From Sporosarcina sp. PTS2304 (lineage in GTDB: Bacteria; Bacillota; Bacilli; Bacillales_A; Planococcaceae), in the NCBI RefSeq assembly GCF_003351785.1, contig NZ_CP031230.1, positions 2,017,001-2,081,000 on the forward strand: 64,000 nucleotides of DNA. The letters run 5' to 3'. The notes under the pieces are model-generated. The model searched no databases and was not told the origin of the DNA. It saw nothing but the letters and a program-made list of their open reading frames with translations. The position numbers were made by a program, and so were the translations under genes. Shown here in pieces: positions 46,060-53,168 of the stretch (position 1 is the first letter of the stretch; every line of letters begins with the position of its first letter).

Positions 46060-46854
46060 TCAACGGGATTCGAAGACTTTTTGAATGATATGATTATTAG
46101 TTAATTTGCCGAAGTTTTTGTGTATACAGCTTTCTGGCTTTTCACGCAATATGGATGCGAAACTATTGGCAAGTTCCGCTTCACCCGCTACGTGGATTTC
46201 TTTCCAGCCACGTTTTGTTTTCATTTTATTCACGATGGTTCCCATATCTTTGTAAAAACGATCTACGTTTTCTTTAAGTCTCTTATCAAAACCATCTGTA
46301 TGGCCCCCAACGCCACGTTGTATAGAAGAAATCACCCCTTTTTGTTCCTTCCATACATCTAGACCCGAATCGAACTCATAGACGACTTCATCGTGAACTC
46401 TACCCATTGCGGTATCTAAAATACGCACATTGCTGTAACTAGGGAGTATAATACCTGCTTCTGGATATGCTTTTATCATATACTCCAATGCTTCTGTCAC
46501 CGCATGATTCTCCCAATGAAAACTTGTTTTAACGGCTACTTGAACATAATGGACAGACCATAATTGTGGAGCGGCAGCCGCAAATATAATGACACCTTTC
46601 GCTAAATCATTTTGCTTATTTTCTACTTCTTTCATCACTTGATCTTTTACCAAGCGATACGCTTTCAATTCTTTTTCATCACCTGAAGCAACTATATATT
46701 CATCCAATCGTTTCAAACCGGACTTTAGATGAATGCGCCATGCCGCTTGCTGTTGTTCGGGGTCTGCTGGATTCGTGTTCAAATATACCGATAATACACA
46801 TCGATCATCACAACGAAAAGACTTTAGCTGATCTACATCTTCGTAACCGTTCAT
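46060..46854 (-). CDS. VLRF1/aeRF1-type release-factor-like protein
   Basis: A 264-residue protein resembling the bacterial aeRF1/VLRF1 group, relatives of archaeo-eukaryotic release factor 1 domain 2 thought to act in ribosome rescue. The key loop reads QRGVGGHTDGFDKRLKENVD, where eRF1 has GGQ; here the glutamine is replaced by histidine after two glycines. The N-terminus has the typical CVLSVYLNTNPADPEQQ start and the middle a VRILDTAMGRVHDE strand. GAGGAGGATG precedes the ATG. Monocistronic. Peptidyl-tRNA hydrolysis is inferred only from family resemblance. Confidence 0.75.
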   Translation of the reverse strand: MNGYEDVDQLKSFRCDDRCVLSVYLNTNPADPEQQQAAWRIHLKSGLKRLDEYIVASGDEKELKAYRLVKDQVMKEVENKQNDLAKGVIIFAAAAPQLWSVHYVQVAVKTSFHWENHAVTEALEYMIKAYPEAGIILPSYSNVRILDTAMGRVHDEVVYEFDSGLDVWKEQKGVISSIQRGVGGHTDGFDKRLKENVDRFYKDMGTIVNKMKTKRGWKEIHVAGEAELANSFASILREKPESCIHKNFGKLTNNHIIQKVFESR

Positions 46855-46944
46855 ACAATCATCCTCCTCACAATTCCCTCAAACGTAGCATGCCCATAAA
46901 TCCAAATTGTACAATGTGTAATAAGTTGTGAATTTTTTCAAATA

Positions 46945-46980
46945 AAAAAATCGTCCCCTTTTTAATGAGGGAACGATTAC
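46945..46980 (-). terminator. Terminator of the nagZ-esterase operon
   Basis: On the minus strand AATCGTTCCC pairs with GGGGACGATT and is followed by TTTTTTTATTTG. Confidence 0.82.
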
Positions 46981-47043
46981 TATACATCAGAAAATACATT
47001 TGACCATCTTACACATACTATGTAAAGACTGTAACAAACATCG

Positions 47044-47682
47044 TTAGTCGTGAAAACGACCTGTTTGCAAGAAGTGTGCTGTTAAATCGGCTACTTCTGG
47101 TTTATGGTGTATTTCTAAATGTCCATAATGCAGTGTGACAAAATCTGAAAGTCCTGGATAATGGACGGAAGCTAACTCCACAAGACCATCATTTTCTCCT
47201 GGCAACAATTTTCCAAGCCAAACGTTATTACGTGTTCCTGCTATCCCGCCAATCGGAAATGGTGTCGTGTCAGGCAACTTCAACTTTTCTATATACGTGG
47301 AGTGCAATGATTTCAGAGTACGAAAATATTGCGTATAACCCATTATTTTACTAGCCATATGTGCCAGTTGACTTCCTCGATTTGGTGTAGCAATCTGTAC
47401 ACAACGACCAATTGATTGAATCGCTTCTGTTTCCTTTAGCACATTGCGTAATAACAATCCTCCAGTACTATGCCCAACTAAATGAATTTTCGTATCCTTT
47501 TTCGAAGCTATATCGTATAGTGCATTTTCTACAAGTGCTGTTGAAAAATCAAATTCTCGTCTAGTTAACGGTAAATTTAATGATTGGCATTCGTATCCAT
47601 AACTTTCTAAGTTACGTGCCAATGGTTGCATATCACATGAAGATTTATTAAACCCATGCAGTAATAGAACCTGTTCGCTCAT
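47044..47682 (-). CDS. Lipase/esterase-like alpha/beta hydrolase
   Basis: A 212-residue serine hydrolase without a signal peptide. It has LLLHGFNKSS (oxyanion hole), GHSTGGLLLRN (nucleophile serine near residue 75), an acidic residue in GENDGLVELAS, and a histidine in HYGHLEIHH. This is the compact lipase-like form common in Bacillales. It is 14 bases downstream of nagZ in the same operon and shares its terminator. Substrate unknown. Confidence 0.8.
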   Translation of the reverse strand: MSEQVLLLHGFNKSSCDMQPLARNLESYGYECQSLNLPLTRREFDFSTALVENALYDIASKKDTKIHLVGHSTGGLLLRNVLKETEAIQSIGRCVQIATPNRGSQLAHMASKIMGYTQYFRTLKSLHSTYIEKLKLPDTTPFPIGGIAGTRNNVWLGKLLPGENDGLVELASVHYPGLSDFVTLHYGHLEIHHKPEVADLTAHFLQTGRFHD

Positions 47683-47696
47683 TTCATAATTTCCCC

Positions 47697-48965
47697 TTAT
47701 TTTTTGTTAGCTTGCAATTGAGCCAGCAACTCTTTTGTTTGTCGATTAAGATCTTCGACATCTATTGAATCATGCTGTAAATCATCTAGCTGATATTCCA
47801 TCTTTAGTTTTAACACACGCTCGACACTTTCGTTTATCCGTTGTTCTGTCAACTCGCCTGAATTGACCGCTTCACGTAGTGCGGTTACTACTTGTTGAAC
47901 CGGATCATAGCCATGTCCCACGAGTAAAATATCTCCGCCTGCTTGAATCGTTCGAACAGCGGCTTCGCCAATTGTATAGTTTTTCTGTACAGCTCCCATG
48001 ATCAAATCATCCGTTATAACTACACCTTTAAATTGAAGCTCGTCACGAAGTAACCCTTCAATGACTGGCTTAGACATTGAAGCAGGCACAAGTGGGTCGT
48101 ACGCTTGTACAAGTAAATGTCCGACCATGATCGCATCGATTCCATTTTTAATCGCACGCTTAAAAGGTAGCAGCTCTATCTCTTGCAATCTTTTCTTATC
48201 ATGCGTTATAACAGGCACATCTATATGAGAGTCTACACTCGTATCCCCATGACCTGGAAAATGTTTCACGACAGGGATGATTTGTTGTGAAATCATTCCC
48301 TCCGCTTGGTTAAGTCCAGCTTGACTTACTATTTCGGGATCCGCACCATACGAACGATCTCCTATGACTGGATTGTTAGGATTGCTATCTACATCCAATA
48401 CAGGCGCAAAGTCCATATTAAGACCGAACGCATGCAATTTCTTTCCAAGAAGTTCTCCGATATCATATGCAAACTTCCCATTCGCAACATTCCCGATATA
48501 ACGATTGGTAGGTGTTTTGACCAATTCTTCAGGCAAACGTGTTACGCGTCCCCCCTCTTCATCGAGACTGATTAATAAAGGGACTTGTCCTGCTTCGTTC
48601 GATTGCTTTACTGCGTTGATTAACTGTAAAGATTGCGTAACATTATCGAAGTTTCGTTTAAATAAAATAATGCCGCCTATATGTTGTTTTTCAATAAGAT
48701 CTTTTGCTTTAGTATCAAGCTGCAGCCCTTCAATCCCCATCAACACTAATTGTCCAATCTTTTCTTCTATCGACAACTCTCGCATCTTTGCTAGAACTTC
48801 TGCCTGTTGTTTGTCACTTTCAGAAATAGGCTCAGCTGGCGTTGTTTGTTTTGGAGGTTCCTCTGGTAATGTGCTTTGCTTTTCTTGTGCAGTCAAACAT
48901 CCAGTTAGCAACGAAATAAGCATACAAACTAAAAGCACAAGAAGTAATTTAGGTACATTTCTCAA
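47697..48965 (-). CDS. nagZ: Beta-N-acetylhexosaminidase (GH3) lipoprotein
   Basis: Cell-wall turnover glycosidase of family GH3 that releases GlcNAc from muropeptides. A signal peptide ends with the lipobox LLTGC, then a Pro/Thr/Glu linker, then the TIM barrel. KHFPGHGDTSVDSH carries the Asp-His general acid dyad typical of NagZ, and VVITDDLIMGAV the catalytic aspartate nucleophile. I start at TTG 48965, after AGGAGGTGTC, giving 422 residues. It is shorter than B. subtilis NagZ, which has an extra C-terminal domain. First gene of a two-gene operon with the esterase. Confidence 0.88.
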   Translation of the reverse strand: MRNVPKLLLVLLVCMLISLLTGCLTAQEKQSTLPEEPPKQTTPAEPISESDKQQAEVLAKMRELSIEEKIGQLVLMGIEGLQLDTKAKDLIEKQHIGGIILFKRNFDNVTQSLQLINAVKQSNEAGQVPLLISLDEEGGRVTRLPEELVKTPTNRYIGNVANGKFAYDIGELLGKKLHAFGLNMDFAPVLDVDSNPNNPVIGDRSYGADPEIVSQAGLNQAEGMISQQIIPVVKHFPGHGDTSVDSHIDVPVITHDKKRLQEIELLPFKRAIKNGIDAIMVGHLLVQAYDPLVPASMSKPVIEGLLRDELQFKGVVITDDLIMGAVQKNYTIGEAAVRTIQAGGDILLVGHGYDPVQQVVTALREAVNSGELTEQRINESVERVLKLKMEYQLDDLQHDSIDVEDLNRQTKELLAQLQANKK

Positions 48966-49076
48966 ACAGACACCTCCTTTATACTTTATCATATCATCTT
49001 TTCACTGCTTAAAAATGAACGCATAGTGAATGATTCATGGCATCCTAACCATACTAGGCAGCAGGAGGTGTATACT

Positions 49077-49259
49077 ATGGGCAATAAAAACAACAAAAAA
49101 ACGATGAATGAGCGTACGCATAACCCGTTAGGTACGTATCAAAATAAAAGCAAAGACGCTAGCAATAGTAATAACAACAATCCAAACGACAATAGACACG
49201 AAGAATTGTCGGCAGAATTCGACACAAAGTCTAAAAACAAGAATAACAAAAAAAATTAA
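49077..49259 (+). CDS. Small Asn/Lys-rich hydrophilic protein
   Basis: A 60-residue protein (starts MGNKNNKKTMNERTHNPLGT) of almost pure Asn, Lys, Asp and Glu in its second half, probably disordered. CAGGAGGTG lies before the ATG at 49077; the extension to 49026 is not supported. The composition resembles minor small acid-soluble spore proteins, but no family can be assigned. A terminator follows. Confidence 0.65.
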   Translation: MGNKNNKKTMNERTHNPLGTYQNKSKDASNSNNNNPNDNRHEELSAEFDTKSKNKNNKKN

Positions 49260-49262
49260 ATA

Positions 49263-49306
49263 AATGGCCGCTTCTCTGTTTTCAGAAAGCGGTCATATTT
49301 TAGTAC
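49263..49306 (+). terminator. Terminator after the Asn/Lys-rich gene
   Basis: Arms ATGGCCGCTT and AAAGCGGTCAT around a loop, followed by ATTTTAG. Confidence 0.75.
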
Positions 49307-49312
49307 TCTACT

Positions 49313-50263
49313 TTATGCAGCACGCACTTGGTACGCTCTATACCGCGCCGCTACCTTACTATAGAACGAAGCCAATATTTGCTGGAACAACATACCAAAA
49401 ACGACCGGCAAAACCACTTTCGCCGGAAAAAACGTCGTCGCCACTACCACACCGGTTGCAATATTACGCATTCCCGCTACATACATAAACGTTGTCGCAA
49501 TGTCAGGGTCTTTCCATAATAAATGCCCCATAGTCAAAGCTCCTGCATATCCACTGACAGCAATAAACAAGATCAATGCAATGACACCTACTAATTCCCA
49601 TGAGATCACCTTTACATAAGGGGCAGCAGCACTTCCATTAATCCCAACAATCGCAAATAAACTCAACTTAGAAAACGGAGCTAATTTAGGCACCCACGTC
49701 GTTTGGACTTTCCCTTTCGTCAGTTCATTTAAAACGATACCTAGTATTGTAGGTAAAACAATCATCCATAATAAGTTCACTATGAGCGAAGTCGTATCCA
49801 CTGCAATCCGTTCACCTGCCACTACATGAATGATCGCCGGCAGTATAATCGGAGCTAATAACGTATCAAGTAAAATGATGGATAGACATAAAGGTAAGTT
49901 ACCCCGTGTGATCGATACCCAAATAATACTCGTGACACCTGTTGGTATAGCGACGGCTAATACAAAGCCAACTGTAAGTAAATGATCGTCAAAGAATAAG
50001 GTGGAAAGAAAGTAAGCCCATATAGGCATAAGTATGTGCAAAAAAGCGATACTTGCGAGGATGAAACTCGGATATTTCACAACCATTTTTGTTTCTTTAG
50101 CATTCATTCCTAAACTGCCCACGAATGTCATAAAAGCAAACAGCCAGGAAACAATGAATAATAGCTGTTCACCTACTTGGTGAAACATTACGCCTAAAAC
50201 TAAGCTGAGCGGTGTTAGAATTGCGATTCGCCGCTGTAACCATGTATTAACTTTTGCCAGCAT
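49313..50263 (-). CDS. Bile acid:sodium symporter family (BASS) transporter
   Basis: A 316-residue membrane protein with about nine to ten helices and BASS-type crossover segments: AVAIPTGVTSIIWVSITRGN and VAGMRNIATGVVVATTFFP. It resembles Bacillus YocS. Substrate (organic acid, pantoate or steroid-like) is unknown. The start ATG at 50263 follows AAAGGATT. It converges with the small gene at 49077. Confidence 0.85.
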   Translation of the reverse strand: MLAKVNTWLQRRIAILTPLSLVLGVMFHQVGEQLLFIVSWLFAFMTFVGSLGMNAKETKMVVKYPSFILASIAFLHILMPIWAYFLSTLFFDDHLLTVGFVLAVAIPTGVTSIIWVSITRGNLPLCLSIILLDTLLAPIILPAIIHVVAGERIAVDTTSLIVNLLWMIVLPTILGIVLNELTKGKVQTTWVPKLAPFSKLSLFAIVGINGSAAAPYVKVISWELVGVIALILFIAVSGYAGALTMGHLLWKDPDIATTFMYVAGMRNIATGVVVATTFFPAKVVLPVVFGMLFQQILASFYSKVAARYRAYQVRAA

Positions 50264-50383
50264 AAAAAAATCCTTTCTAAATCAAAACTTCATTTTAAGA
50301 AGAAGGTAAAAATTATAACCTATGGACATTCTAGCACAGGATTTCACTCTATTTTATAATTTAACTTATTTTCTGCTAAATAC

Positions 50384-50416
50384 AAAAAACCCGTAGCACG
50401 AAGGCTACGGGTTTTT
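50384..50416 (-). terminator. Terminator of microprotein unit 3-2-1
   Basis: Arms AAAAACCCGTAGC and GCTACGGGTTTTT around a six-base loop, just past the stop of microprotein copy 1. Confidence 0.88.
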
Positions 50417-50423
50417 CTTGATT

Positions 50424-50546
50424 TTATTTTGTGTAAGAAAGTACTGCGTATTTACTGAAGTTTTTCATCGCATTTGTTGCTTCTGCTTTTTCCGCATATT
50501 CAAAAATTCGTACGTTTTCTGTATCAAATAATGTAATTACCCACAT
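50424..50546 (-). CDS. 40-residue microprotein, copy 1
   Basis: Member of a five-copy family of 40-residue proteins. The product begins MWVITLFDTENVRIFEYAEK and ends SKYAVLSYTK; it is acidic-to-neutral, with no signal peptide, no cysteine and no membrane helix, and probably folds as strand-strand-helix-strand. AAAGGAG sits about nine bases before the ATG. It differs from copy 3 at only five codons, of which four are silent. It is last in the 3-2-1 unit, followed by a perfect terminator. No family recognised. Confidence 0.8.
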   Translation of the reverse strand: MWVITLFDTENVRIFEYAEKAEATNAMKNFSKYAVLSYTK

Positions 50547-50590
50547 GTTTTCCAATCTCCTTTTGATTTCTGTATTGTCAATGGTCTTAA

Positions 50591-50713
50591 TTAGTTTGTA
50601 TAAGAAAGTACTGCATACTTACTGAAGTTTTTCATTGCGTTTGTTGCTTCTAGTTTTTCCGCATATTCAAAGATTCGTACGTTTTCTGTATCAAATAAAG
50701 TGATTACCCACAT
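50591..50713 (-). CDS. 40-residue microprotein, copy 2
   Basis: Same family; differs from copy 1 mainly at residue 21 (Leu for Ala) and the last residue (Asn). AAAGGAG-type ribosome site precedes its ATG. It lies 44 bases upstream of copy 1 and 40 bases downstream of copy 3, so all three are one transcript. Confidence 0.8.
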   Translation of the reverse strand: MWVITLFDTENVRIFEYAEKLEATNAMKNFSKYAVLSYTN

Positions 50714-50753
50714 GTTTTCCAGTCTCCTTTTTTTATATTGTCAATGGTTGTAA

Positions 50754-50876
50754 TTAGTTTGTATAAGAAAGTACTGCATATTTACTGAAGTTTTTCATTG
50801 CATTTGTTGCTTCTGCTTTTTCCGCATATTCAAAAATTCGTACATTTTCTGTATCAAATAATGTAATTACCCACAT
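50754..50876 (-). CDS. 40-residue microprotein, copy 3
   Basis: First gene of the 3-2-1 unit. Compared with copy 4, I count 16 silent codon differences against 3 that change the amino acid (residues 9, 21 and 40), a clear sign that the protein sequence is under selection. AAAGGAGACAGG lies upstream of the ATG. A promoter module with a Rex/Fnr-type dyad is about 75-125 bases upstream. Confidence 0.82.
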   Translation of the reverse strand: MWVITLFDTENVRIFEYAEKAEATNAMKNFSKYAVLSYTN

Positions 50877-50952
50877 GATGTCCTGTCTCCTTTTTAATTG
50901 ATCATATATTTCCCTGAATGGAATCTGCTAATCAATTTCTTTTGTTACTCTT

Positions 50953-51059
50953 ATCATACGCTGTTCTACAACAAATGGAACCTATATGTGAAGGTTTTCA
51001 CAATTCATTCAAAGTCAAAACGCTTACATGTGTCGGAATTGTGACTGCAAACGTTTTCT
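50953..51059 (-). promoter_or_regulatory. Regulatory module of microprotein unit 3-2-1
   Basis: On the minus strand, in order: a cre-like site within 51046-51059, a second cre-like TGTAAGCGTTTTGA (51015-51028), the dyad TTGTGAAAACCTTCACAT (50986-51003), which matches both the Rex operator TTGTGAA-N4-TTCACAA (17 of 18) and the Fnr box TGTGA-N6-TCACA, and a -10 TATGAT (50953-50958) within a block that is identical in the other unit. No good -35 is present. Confidence 0.65.
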
Positions 51060-51190
51060 TTTAATTGGTAATTAATTTATGCATGAATTACGTAAATAAC
51101 TTGATTTAAATATAAACAAAATATGGCATGATTCGATATAGCATTTTTTCTCATACGGATTCTATACGGTACCGCTTACATACGTACAGA

Positions 51191-51222
51191 CAAAAAAACT
51201 CACAGCAGAAGCGGCTGTGAGT
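51191..51222 (-). terminator. Terminator of microprotein unit 5-4
   Basis: Minus-strand stem ACTCACAGC/GCTGTGAGT followed by TTTTTTTG, 15 bases after the stop of copy 4. It separates the two microprotein units. Confidence 0.9.
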
Positions 51223-51236
51223 GCATAATCATGCGA

Positions 51237-51359
51237 TTACTTTGTATACGATAGAACTGCATACTTGCTAAAATTCTTCATAGCATTTGTAGCTTCTATT
51301 TTCTCCGCATATTCGAAAATCCGTACGTTCTCTTGATCAAACAATGTAATTACCCACAT
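51237..51359 (-). CDS. 40-residue microprotein, copy 4
   Basis: Same family, with Gln at residue 9, Ile at 21 and Lys at 40; third-codon positions have drifted strongly from copies 1 to 3 while the protein is kept. GGAGAG lies before the ATG. It is second in the 5-4 unit, 75 bases after copy 5, and is followed by a strong terminator. Confidence 0.8.
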   Translation of the reverse strand: MWVITLFDQENVRIFEYAEKIEATNAMKNFSKYAVLSYTK

Positions 51360-51434
51360 GTTTATTTACTCTCCTTTTGATTTTTATATTTTTTATTTTT
51401 TAAAAGATCTTGTTATATAAAGTATCATCAGTAT

Positions 51435-51557
51435 TTATTTAGTAAAGGATAGAACAGCGTACTCGTTAAATTGCTTCATAGCAGTCGTCGCTTCTGCCTT
51501 CTCCGCATATTCAAAAATCCGTACATTTTCTTGTTCGAACAAAGTGATTACCCACAT
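51435..51557 (-). CDS. 40-residue microprotein, copy 5
   Basis: Most divergent copy: residues 8-9 are EQ, residue 25 is Thr, 29-32 are QFNE, and the end is SFTK, but MWVITLF, ENVRIFEYAEK and YAVLS are kept. AAAGGAG precedes the ATG. It is first in the 5-4 unit and carries the same upstream regulatory module as copy 3, including a perfect Rex-type operator. Confidence 0.8.
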   Translation of the reverse strand: MWVITLFEQENVRIFEYAEKAEATTAMKQFNEYAVLSFTK

Positions 51558-51634
51558 ATTGTTCATTCTCCTTTTTGGTTTGTATTTTGGATTCCCATTA
51601 TAAGAATCTATGACCCACTTCTTTTGTTACTCTT

Positions 51635-51710
51635 ATCATACGCTTTTTTTAACATATAGTAACCACCTTGTGAATGTTTTCACAATTCATTCAAAGTCAT
51701 AACGCTTACA
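51635..51710 (-). promoter_or_regulatory. Regulatory module of microprotein unit 5-4
   Basis: On the minus strand: cre-like TGTAAGCGTTATGA (51697-51710), then the dyad TTGTGAAAACATTCACAA (51668-51685), an exact Rex-type operator and Fnr-type box, then -10 TATGAT (51635-51640) in the conserved block GCGTATGATAAGAGTAACAA. The dyad centre is about 48 bases upstream of the predicted start, the same as in the other unit. Confidence 0.7.
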
Positions 51711-52020
51711 TATGTATACTTTGTGAATTGATGAGATAAAAGGTTTAGTTTCCAAGACTACACAAAAAATTATGAGTAGACGAACATGAAAAGACTCTTT
51801 ATGTAATTTTACGTCAAAATTTTTTAGAGATGCTATTGATCGTCAATACAATATATTCCTCAATTTCCCAATATGACGTTGTAATCTATTTGTAAAAAAG
51901 AGCTCTACGTCTAGAATAGACGGCTACTACTCTACTATACGTTTGGCAGTGGATAAATTTACCTCATAACAGTCTACTTTTTTTATGCTAAGATCATTTC
52001 GCAATGTAACTCACACTTCT
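51711..52020. other. Intergenic DNA upstream of the NlpC/P60 gene
   Basis: AT-rich sequence with no credible ORF or repeat copy. Promoters of the NlpC/P60 gene must lie here, but no clear consensus pair was assigned. Confidence 0.4.
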
Positions 52021-52033
52021 TGGAGGATGTAAA

Positions 52034-52993
52034 ATGAAACAAAAACTCTTATCTGCAACACTCATCACCTGTATTATTGGCAGTTCATTTGCTATGCCTA
52101 GTATGCACCATTCGGATATCGTCTATGCTGCTACACCGACCACACTATCTGCACAACAAAAAGCAGACGAAACAGCAAATCAGTTAATCGGCACAGCTAA
52201 AAGTTTAATGGGGAAATCTACATACAGCACTGCGGTATACAAACCGACATACCCTTACAAATTCTCGTGCGCTACATTTATCATGTATATTTTTGAGAAA
52301 AATGGGGTTGATCTTGCGACATACAATGAGGACTATATGATGCAACAAGGAACCGCTGTCTCTAAAGGACAATGGAAAAAAGGAGATCTTTTATTTTTCA
52401 GAAGTAAAAAGACAGGAACCGATCCTGATCATGTCGCGATGTATATAGGGGACAATAAAGTTATTCATATGGCGGACTCTAAACAAAATATCGTTATTTC
52501 AGACTTACGTGATAAAGCATACTACACAGAGAACTATTTTGGAGCGCGTCGAGTCATTCCGAGCTTATTACCTTCTTCTCCCGCTACTATAGGAGATCAA
52601 ATAGTCAGTAGCGCATATGACCTTCAGAACAAAGCTACTATAGGGACAGTGAACAATGAAAGTGCAAAAAGGTTCACTACTACTGGCTTTATCAACTATA
52701 TTTATAAAAATAATGGCGTCATGTTAAACTCTTCTACTATAAAAGAGTTGCAAAGCAAAGGAGCTACCGTTTCTCGTTCTGCCTTGCAAAAAGGAGATCT
52801 CATTTTCTTTAGTAGTGCGATAGGGTCTAAAACTCCAAGCTTAGTTGCTATATACGCTGGGGAGCATAGGCTGATTATACCGAGCACCGGTGAAGTGATT
52901 ACACGCGTTCTTCTTGCTGACTATTATGCAGATCGTTATATTACAGCCAAGCGTGTTTTAACGCGTAATGTCAGTAATAGATCTTCTCTGTAA
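52034..52993 (+). CDS. Secreted protein with two NlpC/P60 domains, second one degenerate
   Basis: A 319-residue exported protein (signal peptide ending near VYA). Domain 1, residues about 45-180, is a canonical NlpC/P60 cell-wall endopeptidase: catalytic cysteine in KFSCATFIMY, histidine in PDHVAMYIGD, and a third polar residue in VIHMADS. Domain 2, about 190-310, keeps the fold (GFINYIYKNNG, LQKGDLIFFSS, YAGEHRL) but has Thr in place of the cysteine (RFTTTGF) and Leu in place of the histidine (PSLVAIYAGE), so it should be inactive and may bind wall peptides. TTGGAGGATG precedes the ATG. It lies next to the Mur-ligase locus but is on the opposite strand. Confidence 0.87.
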   Translation: MKQKLLSATLITCIIGSSFAMPSMHHSDIVYAATPTTLSAQQKADETANQLIGTAKSLMGKSTYSTAVYKPTYPYKFSCATFIMYIFEKNGVDLATYNEDYMMQQGTAVSKGQWKKGDLLFFRSKKTGTDPDHVAMYIGDNKVIHMADSKQNIVISDLRDKAYYTENYFGARRVIPSLLPSSPATIGDQIVSSAYDLQNKATIGTVNNESAKRFTTTGFINYIYKNNGVMLNSSTIKELQSKGATVSRSALQKGDLIFFSSAIGSKTPSLVAIYAGEHRLIIPSTGEVITRVLLADYYADRYITAKRVLTRNVSNRSSL

Positions 52994-53094
52994 ACTCCTA
53001 AGTAAAACAATGAAACTATTTTCAGCGATCACTTACTAATCTCATGCTACAAAATAGCTAGCTACTTTGCATTATAAATAATAATCAACTATAC

Positions 53095-53130
53095 CAAACA
53101 GAGAAAAACGACTCGTTTTCTCTGTTTGGT
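53095..53130. terminator. Hairpin after the NlpC/P60 gene
   Basis: Arms CCAAACAGAGAAAAA and TTTTCTCTGTTTGG pair almost perfectly. There is no long T-run, but the site lies between convergent genes and probably ends both transcripts. Confidence 0.72.
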
Positions 53131-53168
53131 TCATGTAAGAAGCTTACCCGATAGCCCCCTTCGTCTCT

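Noticed and set aside
50424..51557. Repeats in the microprotein region read as a CRISPR array or satellite
   Set aside because: Units are 123-base coding repeats with silent third-position changes and unequal gaps, not short identical repeats with unique spacers.
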